Below are positions 24,949-37,000 of a stretch of DNA of 64,000 nt, piece by piece (position 1 is the stretch's first letter; every line of letters starts with the position of its first letter). The translations under genes were made by a program, and so were the position numbers. This stretch comes from Setaria digitata (lineage: Eukaryota > Nematoda > Chromadorea > Rhabditida > Setariidae), in contig RCAB01000317.1 of the NCBI GenBank assembly GCA_003640385.1, positions 1 to 64,000 on the forward strand, written 5' to 3'. The notes under the pieces are model-generated. The model had not been told where the DNA came from. It worked only from the letters and a program-made list of their open reading frames with translations, and ran no database searches.

Positions 24949-26454
24949 TTCTGGAAAAATTTTTTAAATTAAAATTAAAATTAGTGACAGGAAGGCATTT
25001 TATGAGCATTTACAAAAAAAAAAAAGCAACAGATCAAGGTCATGACGTGTTGGTTTTTTTCTTAATTTTCTCATTAATGATTAAACTAATTTAATAATGA
25101 TGCAACATTTTAACATGAGCAATTTTCTATTCAAATAAGAAAAAAAAAAAAAAAAAAAAAGGGAGAGAGAGAACAAGAAAATAAAGTGATTGTAAAAAGC
25201 GCAAACATAAATTAAAACAGTATGAAATTTTTAACTAATTCATTCAATTGGAATGCGACTGGCTGGCAAAGATAGCTAATTAATTTGTCAATCTCAATTC
25301 ATTGATAATTTCACAGCAGCTAATTAATTAAGACCATACTGCTATTTACTAGTGCTTTTAAAATTCTGCCCTTGTTCACTTTTGACGTAAATCGTTTTGC
25401 ACAATAATTTTCACTAAATTTCTATTAATGAAATATATAATTAAAACAAAAGGAAAAAATTATCAGTTTGGATTTCTTTTTTAATCATTTATTCATTTAT
25501 TTGTAATGCTGCCACATTCCCTCAAATTTAATAATTTCATATCTATTAATTTCCATTATAATTTTCTATTATTTTACGATTTATCTCAACAGCACGCTGC
25601 AAATTATTTCTAATTGCAAAAAATGTTTAATTATCCAATCATTTGCTTTTAAATAACGCAAAAAATTGCGGAAAAAAATGAAAACTTTTAAAAGCTATGG
25701 TGGATTGAAACCGAGAAATTGTTTTACAATTGGAAATACTAAAAGCGTGAAAATGAAATGATTGAAGTTACATGAAAAATTTGAATTATGATTAATAATT
25801 ATTAGGAATGAATAAAAAAAATTATTTTAGGATAAAATATCAAGAAGAGAGATTGAATTTCATAATAAAAAAAATCAGTGATAAACTACAAATGCAACAA
25901 TTTAGCTCATATTTTGATAGCAAAAAAAGAACTTAAAATGAAAAGTTAAATCTAAAAATTGAGCAAAAATTTTGAAATTTTTCTTTTCTCCTTTAAATTA
26001 ATTCCTAAAAAACAGGACGTGATAGTTGAGAATGAAAATAAGATACATAAATTTATCTCGTTTCACCGCGGTAAAGGAATGTCTCGATGGGATGATTCTC
26101 TCGAATTGTCCCAATAGTTATGCTTCATGCATTTTCCGCATGGTGAAAAATGAAGAGAAACTATCGAGAAAAAAAATTTCCTATTGGAAAAATGACAGCA
26201 ATAAAAATTCCTAACTTTCTGGTTCCTTTTTTCTTTCAAATTTAAAATTTGACTAGAAAAGAAACAAAAAAAAAGCAAGAAAAAAAACAAAATAAATTGC
26301 CTCTAATTTAAAAAAAAAGTCAATTTTTAACTTCAAAATGATCAAAACTTTTTTATTTATGATTGAAATTTGCTGTCAAATAAGGTACAACTGATATAAT
26401 GATAAAATATAACATTATCGATTGATCACCAAGATAGCCATTGTTATATGTAAG

Positions 26455-26605
26455 CATCCGGAAACGTAAAACAATTTTCATATAACATCCGGAAGAATAA
26501 CATAGCCTTCGTATAGGCATCAGAAAAGTGAAATAGTTTCCATATTAGCATCCGGAAGAGTAAAATAGTTTTTATATAAACAACCGGAAGAAGTAAAATG
26601 GTTTA
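26455..26605. repeat. Diverged tandem repeat, five units of 31-32 bp
   Basis: Units begin at 26455, 26486, 26518, 26549 and 26581, each starting with CATCCGGAA or a variant and ending in an AT-rich half. Spacing is 31, 32, 31 and 32 bases, three helical turns. Units are about 70-85 percent alike by eye. Confidence 0.8.
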
Positions 26606-27473
26606 AGGTCAATGAAACAACAATTCTTGTATATAATGGGATTTTTTGGAAAAAATTTTCATCTAACTTTGTTTTTTTTTCAAAAAGTCATAACTTTTAA
26701 ATGTTTTAACTTAATGATTAATTGGACAAATTACTTTACATTAAGTTATCTGAGGAGGAAATTTTTGCCCTTCTACATTCAAATAATCAAAAAACTGAAA
26801 CGAAATCGACGGTGAAAAAAAAGTGAGTGAAAGAGATGATAGCATAATTTCTTAGCTTGTTATTATTATCATTGTATCAGTATCAGTTAATATGTATCAG
26901 TTAATATTGTATCAGTTAATTGCTGATTTTATTAGTTACTTTTTTTCAGTCACTTCAACATCTTTTAATCAAATAAATTAAAAATATTGTGAAATAAAAT
27001 GAAGGGCAGAAATAAACTGCAAACGATTTACAAATAACTTCAATAAATATTTATTAAAACAAATTTACAAAACACGAACGAATATCATTGATTACTTTTC
27101 ATTTCGAATTACCCAAAAAATATTTTAATTAAATGCAAATAAAAAAGCAACAAATAAAAGCTATGTGATAAAAAAAAAAAAAATGAAGCGCTTAAAATAG
27201 ATTAAATTAATTCCCGTCTAAGCTATATATTAATCGATGAAACGAGCCTTGACCTTATGATTTATGCAATAGTGACAAGATTATCACTGAGAAAAATTTA
27301 ATTAGGTTGAAAATTTTGAAAATCTAAGATTTCAAGCAAATATCGCTGCTAAATGATACACTTAGATAAGGTACTTTAGTTTAGACAAACGATCATAACA
27401 AATTTTAATGACAGCAAATAATTGCGCCAATTTCTTCCTTTTTTTTTTCAGGAATTCAGTTAAATTTTTTATC

Positions 27474-27669
27474 ACGTCTAAATTTTACGTCAAAATAATG
27501 CTAGCCACGCATTTATAATATAATATAATCACGTGAATTACGTGTATGTTAAGTCTTTCAAAAATGACTTNTACGTCTAAATTTTACGTCAAAATAATGC
27601 TAGCCACGCATTTAAAATATAATATAATCACGTGAATTACGTGTATGTTAAGTCTTTCAAAAATGACTT
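27474..27669. repeat. 97-bp duplicate flanking a single N
   Basis: 27474-27570 and 27573-27669 are identical except for one base. The N is at 27571. Best explained as an unmerged contig overlap. Confidence 0.88.
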
Positions 27670-29677
27670 GAATAATATAGAAAATATTTCTACAGTGGGC
27701 ATATTCCATTTAAAGTATTAGGAAATAGAATAATTACAAACACTACACTTAACAAATGAAAATATGTGATATGATATGATAACAGTTAAATTAATGCCTC
27801 AGCTATCTTGCTGATAATAACAAAAGTGAATTAGTTTAAATTTTGCAATTATTTAATTGAAAATTTTCCTCACACTTTGCATTAGAGATTGTTTTGGATA
27901 AATTAATTTAATCTAATTATCCTAAATCAACCTGAAGCTTTCCGAAAAAAATTAACATCTATGTATGCATTTTCCTTCCCCCACTTTTGGTTAATTAGTT
28001 AGTTAAGGAATATAATCTGCAAAATAATCGCGTCATAAAAACTTTGAACAATTAAAGACAAGCATTTGCTTCGCTGAGAATTATTTTAAATGAAAAGTTC
28101 TATCGAATACTTAAAAAAGAAAGAAATTTTTTCACAATAAAATTAAGTGCATGAATTGATAATAAAAACAAAGTGATAAGTGATAAAGAAGTCGAAAAAA
28201 AAAACAAATAAATTAGAAAAAAAAAAAAATGGAAAACATTTCAGTAATTAGCAAACAAAACAATATTTTACGAAAATCTAGAAGCAAATGAGTGCACTGT
28301 TGTGATCAATGAGGAGCCCGAATCTTCATGTATCAAACTTTAAAATGTGTTTTGGAACACGCAGCTCACGTGACCTGATACGTCCTTCTTTTCAGTTATT
28401 TTGGAATGAAAACGTTTCATCGTAGAGTAATTTTTTTTTTTTTTTTTGAAGCAATAAAATAATAAATTGCGATCTCAATTGCTTTAGGTTTTTTTTTTTT
28501 CATTTTCAAAAAATTTCGAGTATAAAATTATTCATCAAAAATCAGTACAATTAGTTTCAATTTTTTTTTTTTTAATGACTAATTTTTCAATAATATTTGA
28601 AAAAAAAAGAAATTGTAGTAATTAATTCTTAATAATATTTTAAATCGGTAGAATTTATCAATAATTCTATGTCACTGAAATTTTTTTGAGTAAAAATTAC
28701 TTTTTTCATTTGCAAAATTTTTCGTTTTCTTTTTTCTGTAAATGAAACAAAGATAATCATTAATAAATTATCTAATAATTGTTTGGATGTAATATTTAGT
28801 TCCACAACTGATTTATCATAACAAACAACTGATAACAACCCCTAAGAATGAGTCCATTTATAAACAAAACAAACGAAAAGATACCAAACTTAACGATTTT
28901 AATGATAATCGAGAAATTAATCGATGAAATGATTATAATAATTAAATGATCGATAAATCAAATAAAATTCAGCAAAATTTAGCATTAATGTATTAAACAA
29001 TTGTCAGTTGAAATAATCTATTAATCGTGAAAAGAAAAATTTAGTAATAATTCAGGAACTAATCAACTAATGCTGAATAATTAATTGCTGATTATTGAAA
29101 TGTTTCGTTGATTTGTTCTTTTCAAAACTGCGCAATTTTTTAATTCCTATCTTATTAATCGATTAAGAATTAGAAATTAAAATATTTGATAATATACATG
29201 AATGGAATATTTTGCCAAAAACATTATTACTAAAAAAAATAAAAACAGATGATAGAAATGACAAAAAATGAACATATAAGGAAGGTGAGAAGGAAAAAAA
29301 GAAGAACGAACGGAAATGGAAAATTATAAATGAATGGAAATCGAAATAAATGAAAGAAGCCTAAAATGAAATTGTTTTTAAGTTAAAATTTTACATAAAA
29401 AATGAAAAGAGTAGAAGAAGAAGAAGGAAGAATTTGTATTTCCAAAATATTTGCTCGTCACGAATAATTATTTGTTATTTAAAAAAAAAAAGTTCCGTTT
29501 TATCAAAAGAAAAAAAATAAATAAATAAATAAATTCTTTTGACAATATTTACAAAGTGACTTCATTCAGTAACATATTTTGCTTGGTTATTATAAATTTT
29601 AAAAAAAAATATCTATCACAAGATACTTTAAACTATAGTTTCTTCCAAAATTAAATAGCAAATTGTGCATTAATTTA

Positions 29678-29732
29678 CAGCCCATTAATTAAAATAGTGC
29701 ACTGTAAATGTTTTGAATTAATTAATGGGCTG
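29678..29732. other. Perfect 15-bp hairpin
   Basis: CAGCCCATTAATTAA at 29678-29692 pairs exactly with its reverse complement at 29718-29732 across a 25-base loop. It could be a small structured RNA or a relic of an inverted-repeat element. Nothing else supports transcription. Confidence 0.5.
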
Positions 29733-31053
29733 CAGTTGAAATAATGGAAATTAAATTTAATATTGGAAATCAATTTGTACTGAAATTGTTCAATCTGTTC
29801 AATTGCATTTCATTAATTACAACAGTATGTTTTTCAGGTACAAAGAAGCAAAAAAGCTTGTTAGAACGAGGGAATGATTCAATTTTTTTTATCATCCAAA
29901 CAACTTCTCATCCTCACAATTAACTGCACTAAATCAAGAAAAAACTTCTGATTAATTAATTAATCATTTAATTTGAATGTAATTTTTAAATTTGAAAAGC
30001 ATACGCATAAACGACTAAATTTAACATTTAACAATTCTTCTTTACAGCAAAAAAAAAAATTAGAAATTAGTAGTTGTAAAATCGACGAAAACAATAAAGC
30101 GTAAAAATCGGAGTTTGAAAGTTAAAAATATTTTATTAAAAAAGAAAAAGAAAAGAAAACAAAAAAAGAAGAAACAAAAAAAAAATGGTTAAAATCAATG
30201 AAAGACAATAAATCATTAAATTTTTACTGCTGCAAGCAATTGAAACTGCATTAAAATGAATTAAATTCAATTAAATGCTACTAGCGATGATAATACATTT
30301 TCTCAATTAATTCATCAATCTAAAATTGAATTTTTCCCACTTGTAAACATTGCAATTCGGTTGCCTAAATCAATTACATTTCCAATTAACCCATTTCTCG
30401 AATGCAGTCGCAATTACATTTTAAATTACAATTTCTCCACTCTATGCACTGTATTTTCTCGAAAAGATGTGGAAACTATTTAAGTGAAATGTAAAATTAA
30501 CAAACAAACCATTTGTTAGTTTAATTTCACATAATAACAATGTAAATAAGTCACATAATTGAGCATTTTCGCTGAGGAATTTTGTATCAGTTCGAAATAA
30601 ATTTTTGTTTTATATGATTTTAATATAATTTAGAAAATGTTTCTTAACTGATAGCTAAGTGTAGCAAGTTTTAAAAAATCTTAAATAATTATTATTATAA
30701 AAGAAAAGAATCGAAGAAAAAAAAGACAAACTAATGTTGTTTTTATTTATTACTGAAGCAAAGTTTGAATAAATAAATATTGTTACTGTAAAAAATTATT
30801 CCAAATTAATGGATCTTGTTGCTATAAAATATTGCTAATTGGTAAGAATTAGCTGCCATATTTTTATTTAATAGGTGCTTATTATTGCAAAAATTTTCCT
30901 AATTAATAAATAATTGCTTGCCACCATAAACATTAGAAATTTAATGAGGAGAAAAAAGTCCGTAATAAATGCAATAATTGATATCATGAAGGCTAACAGC
31001 CGTCTAAATATAATCGGTGAAATACGGAGTCACTATTGAATTTGTTAATTTAC

Positions 31054-34000
31054 CTGCGGGCAAAGGTGACGATACCGGTGGCTACTTAAATATGACGCTG
31101 TTTTCTTCTTTGTTTCAATTAGTGCAAGCTGAAGAAAAATTTATTATCTAATAGAAATATTTTAAAAAGATATTAAAAGAGATTGCTGATCAGTCGAAAA
31201 CTTTTTAAATAATTAATTAGTATGCCGGGAAAATAACTGAAATCTTCTCTTATAGACATTAACACAAAATAAATCATAGTATTTCTGGATTAGTTAACTA
31301 AAAGCAAATCCATTTAGCTACTGAAAAGTAATTAATTTTCTAGCATTTAATATTTGCCACCTACAAAATCAAATTATAAAACTGACATGGATTTCAATTT
31401 CAAATATTCGTATTCATTTTTAATTTACTCAAATTTTTGAATTTTACATGAAAAAAATATACGCATGCACAGGATAAAAGTGACAAATATTTTCAACTTT
31501 CTAAATAGGAAATTACTAATTAAAAACAATTAATCGATTTTCCACTATTTTTTATAGCAATTTATTAAGCAAGGAAAAAAAATTGATATAAATTTAAGTT
31601 CACAACTATCGCTTCACACTGATTATTTCTTTTCATTAAGCGAAATATTTTCATTTATTGCTTTTTTTTCTAAATGAAAATTTTTTTATCATTTAATAAC
31701 ATAAATTTGCGAATGTAATCCAAGAGGAAGAAAAATAAATTTTTTAAAAAACAAATTAACAGAAAAAAAAAACGATTTTGCTTATTTTGATGAATAAATT
31801 ACCATGAAGTAATTAGAAATTAAAATACGCAACTATTATTAAAAGTGAAAGCTGATAATTTAACGAAGGAAAAGAAGTAATTTAAACATAGATATCAAAT
31901 CCTGCCTTGCTTAGTCATTGCTTATTTAATTTTAAAGTTGTTTAAACAAAAAAAAAAAAAAATTCAGCTGATACTTATGACTAACCAATTTCACAAAAAA
32001 AAAAAAAAAAGGAAAAACTATTTGAAAACTTGAATTATAAATCGGATAAATTGACGCACAGATTATTTCATCTAAAAAGAAAAAATGTTTAATTAAAAGA
32101 GCAAACAAGGAATGAGAATTTTATCAGTGATTTAATAAGTCATTTATTTAGAGCTAATTTCTTTTTTTTTTTTCCCTCCCCCCCTATTATTGCATCAAGA
32201 ATAGAGTACGAAGAATGAAAATTAGTTAATCTCTAATTAAAAGAAAAAAAATTACTTAATTCTTTATTCGAACAAAAAAAAAGCACTTCTTTCATAGTTT
32301 CCTTACTTTTAAAATTCATAAATTGAAGAAATGCATTCTAAAACATATTGCACTTATGACACTTTATCAAATTAGAAACTGAAATTAAATTAATTCCAAA
32401 CAGTTCAGTTATTTTCGGTAAGTTTTTTTTTCTTTTTTTTTTTAATAAATTTTTCCAAATTTATATGAATCAACTTGTCGATGTTTAGAATTTCAGTGAA
32501 AATCCAAGAAAAATTAACCAAATGAAAACTGCTGATCGTTTCTTTTTCTTTTTTTGTGTACAAAAGAGGAAGAACACAAAAACCAAAGTATTTGAATTAG
32601 CACTTGAATACTAATTCTAAAATGATGATAAATAAACGATAAATTACTTCATTTCCGAATATAATTTTCGCCAAATTCGCTATTATTTAAATCATTAATT
32701 AAAAGGCTTATTAACTTAGCTTTATTTGGCCAAAATAGAAAGATTTTATTTATGTCCGATGCATCAAAATAGTAAAATATGCATTTAACAAAATAAAAAT
32801 ATTTCGGAAAATTTCTGAATAAACATTTGAAACGTTCTATCGTCTATATGTATTTTAGCTTTTTGATATATGAGTAAAAGTTGTAGTCATAGTAAAAATT
32901 TGTCTAGCAGCTAAATTTCATTGAAAAAAAAAAATACATTAATTAGGATAAGCAGGCAATTAGATTAGGGACGGAAGTGATTGATAATATTTTGCCTATT
33001 GCTCATGTAAATGTAAGAAATTGCCTCGTTTTGCAAAATTTAATGCTCCATATAAAGTATAATATTAATAAATATAAATAAAAAGAACTAAAATTTTATC
33101 CATTATTATGATAATAAAGGTAATGATATCAGTTAATTCAAAAGCAGATTAGAATAAGTCCTATCTTATCCTGGCAGTTTATGATTAATAAAAATTAACA
33201 ATTAGTATCAAATAAACTTCATTTTTTTAAAAACATTTATCATGTTTATTCATTGTTTAACACAAAATTAACAAATTATTGAAATAAAGTAAGCAAATGA
33301 ATGGATCCTATATGATTTCTTCATTCGTCGATTTATTAAATTGAAATTTAACTTTTTCATTTCATTACTGATAAACATATAATTACACAGTTGCTATCAT
33401 TCTTATTTTTCAATTTATGATTAATTTAAACTCTCTCTTTTTTTTAAACAAGAGTTTAGAATTTTGAATTATATAAAATTAAGCAATATTTCAAGCGGTA
33501 AAAATATTTCCTTTCAGCGGTTTGTTTTGTTCATTATCCTAACAAATATCTTTTCTCGAACACCAATTGTGACTATAAAAGTACTTCAATTAAATTTCGG
33601 AAATTTAAACAATTAAAATTTAAATGACTAAAATTTGAAAATTTGCCAAGTAAAAAAGTGAAACGAAAAAAAAGAAAAACAAAAAAAAATTGGATGAAGC
33701 TAAAGAATTTTACATTTGGATAAAGTGGAAACAATCATCGAGAAAGGGCAAACAGCTGCTGCAAAAACTTTTTTGACTGATGAAACTTAGTGCTTGAAAA
33801 ATTAGCACTATGAATTAATTAATTACTTCAACTTTTTTCTCTTCCCCCCTCAATGAAACACTTTCCCTCCGTGATTAATTAGGTAATTATGGATATGATG
33901 TTAAATTTCATTCAGAAGCATTTTCGAAAAATTATTGAACTAAAAAGATTGTTGCAAATGAACGAATAGATATTTTCAGCTTTCAAAATTTAAAGTTTTT

Positions 34001-37000
34001 TTTCTTTTTTCTGGAAAAAGAATAAAATAAACTTGAAATGAAATCAAAAATCAATTTCGTCGCTTTTTATGAAGAAAAAAATTAAATTAGAAAAGTTCTG
34101 CGATGAAAAAAAGAAACGCATTTGCAAAAAGGTATTGCATATTATGAAATAAATTTAGAGAATTTGAAACTTATTGAGGGTGGAAATTTCTTAAAAAAAA
34201 TTAAAATTTCATTTTTTAGCATTTTGTCTGTCTGAAGATTAACAAAAAGTATAAAAATTCAGAGAAATTTTTAATTTAAAAAGAAAAAAAATTCCAAGGA
34301 ATATGTCACTTTCAAAAACTTTACCTTTTTTTTTCTCATTTGAAAACGAAAAAAAAAGCTTAATAATAAAATTGCTTTTATAGAAGAAAAAAATACAATC
34401 AATTAATTTTGTCTTATCAAACAATGCTTATAAAAGGGAAAGAACTGGAAAGAGTTGCCAATTAAAAAATTAACATTCTTGTGTTATTTTTGATAGAAAA
34501 AGTGACTTAACGGAAAGAATTGGAAAGAGTTGCCAATTAAAAAATTAACATTCCTGTGTAAGAAAATTTAATTTCTAATGCAATTTATAGAAGAAAATAA
34601 AAAATCCTAAGTTAAAAAAGGTAACTTTTTCTTTTACCTATGAAAAAATGATGGTAGCTAGTTTTTTTTTTTTTAAGCATGAAAAAATTCTTTGATAGCA
34701 ACTGTAGGATGGGTAATGATTATCTAACTGAAATTGAATTATAAACCTTAGCAAACAAAATTGCATTTAAAAAAAAAAAGTCATTCTCCAAATGTGAATA
34801 AATTGTTTTAAAAAAAAAGAAGAAAAAAAGGAAACGTTGTTGGCAAACAATAACGTAACTGATAATGAAAAAGTAATAAGGGGGATGGTTAATTTTACCT
34901 GAACGGTTCGATACTATTAATGAAACAACGTTAATTACTTTATAAAATAAATTTAAAAAAAAAAAAAAATTCCCCTTGTCTGAAACACAAAATAGATACA
35001 ATTGATATATTTGATCACATATCACAAAATTTATCACATAATTATAGATGAAAGACTATAGATTACGTAGAACACTTTTGAAATGATAGACATCACTTAT
35101 ATGCGATAATCAAAATACTATACAATTGCTTAATCTAATTATTAAAAATTGAAATTAATCTGTTTAAATATGTAAAAAAGAAAAGAAAAAACAAAAACAC
35201 TTTTTTTCCAAAATTGTTTCTATTATCTTTGTCACTTTTTTTTTTGAATCAAAATTTATGATTGAAAGTCTGCTGATATATGCAAGCATTTGTTCATCGC
35301 CAAATGAAAATTTACATTGTCAGTGAGAAATAAACTGTTGAATAATGATATATTATTATCATATTATTATCGTGATACCTTATCAAAAATAATGATAATA
35401 GTAATAATAGTAAATGGACGATGAACAATTGGTTAGAGATATGATGTAACCGTGATATTCCATCATAATAATAATAATAAAATAATAATATTGATATTAA
35501 TGTTAATAATATTAATAGTAATAATAATAATATTATTATTATATAATAATAATTATTATTATTAATATTATTATTATTTATTTGTTTATTTATTATNTAT
35601 TATCATTGTTACTTATTATCCATTATTATTATTAATATTATTATTATTTATTTGTTTATTTATTATTATTATTATTATTATTACTATTATTAATATTATA
35701 GTTGACAACCTGAATAAAATATATAATGTTATTTATTAAGCAAGTAAACAATATATTTGAATAACGTTCACATATTTAAAATTCATTTTAATGTTTGAAC
35801 AAACTTTCTTATCATCTGTTATGCCTTCTTGTTCTTGTTCCATACAATTTTTCTGCTCTATAAACACTCATTTGATAAAAATATATAAAAATTCATTTAT
35901 ACCAAAATCTTTTTCCTTCACATTAATAGAAGTTTAAATTTCAACTATTTTTGTATATTAGAATTCATTTTTCACTTATAAAGAAATTCATTTTAACAAA
36001 TAATAAATCAGTTATTTAAATAATATAGCTCTGTCATAATTTACATGCACAGATCAGGAGAAATACGTGTACGCACGTGTGTATACGCATATTTATATAG
36101 ATATTATTGCACAAAAAAAAACCTCAATTTGTAAGTATATATGTGGAAAAAAGATGCATGTACATACACGCACATACGTATAGACGTGTCTTTACGTGAC
36201 AGTAAAGATGGAAAGAGAATTGGAATTTGTGTAAGAATATGAGAGTAGCAAGACTTACGGAACAGGTATTGCAGGTATTGCGAAGCTGTGATCCATCATT
36301 AGACCGGAAATATTACGAGATGAGACAGAAAGTTATTATCGAATGAAGAATGGTTACTTTACAATCACTTTTTTATTTTCATTCTTATTTTTTTCGACGT
36401 ATTTTTATTGTAACAAATCGAAGCAGTAATTTGAAATGTTTAAATTTAAACTTCCTTCATTGCATTGCTCATTTAATCCATTTTAAACGACACATAATGG
36501 AAGAGGAAAAAGAAAAAAAAAAAGCAAACAAACGTCCTAAAAAGTTTTTGGAAAATAATAACAAAACAGTTTTCTATATTTAATTTTAATTTTGGTAAAA
36601 GTTTTCCTTTCTAGTTTTGTCACAAATAAATTGAAACAAAAAAGACTGCTGTTGGTGGAGAATTTCTCAAAAAAAATAAATAAATAAGTAGAAATAAAAA
36701 ACTAATAATTTTGTAATTTGGTGTCTCTTTCACTTCGCTAAAAAGCAAAATTCATGGTTGTTTGAGAGTATCAGTTCGTATTGCATCCTTCTGAGTTGAA
36801 CAAAATTTTGTAATTTCAAAAAAAAAACATTTTAAAATTATCCCAAATACTATCCCCTTAAAATGAGAATTTTCATTAAAGTTGATTTTAAAACAAAATT
36901 TAAATCCAATATTGGTATTCACAAATGAGAATCACTTTAACACAGAAATCACTGTGCAAATTTCAAATAAAAAAAAAAAAAAAAAAGGAAGCACATAGTC

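Noticed and set aside
26455..26605. CRISPR-like reading of the regular repeats
   Set aside because: Units are directly tandem and diverged with no unique spacers, and the genome is eukaryotic.
35340..35700. Large apparent palindrome of ATT and AAT runs
   Set aside because: Simple trinucleotide repeats pair with each other by composition; with an N inside, no hairpin can be claimed.
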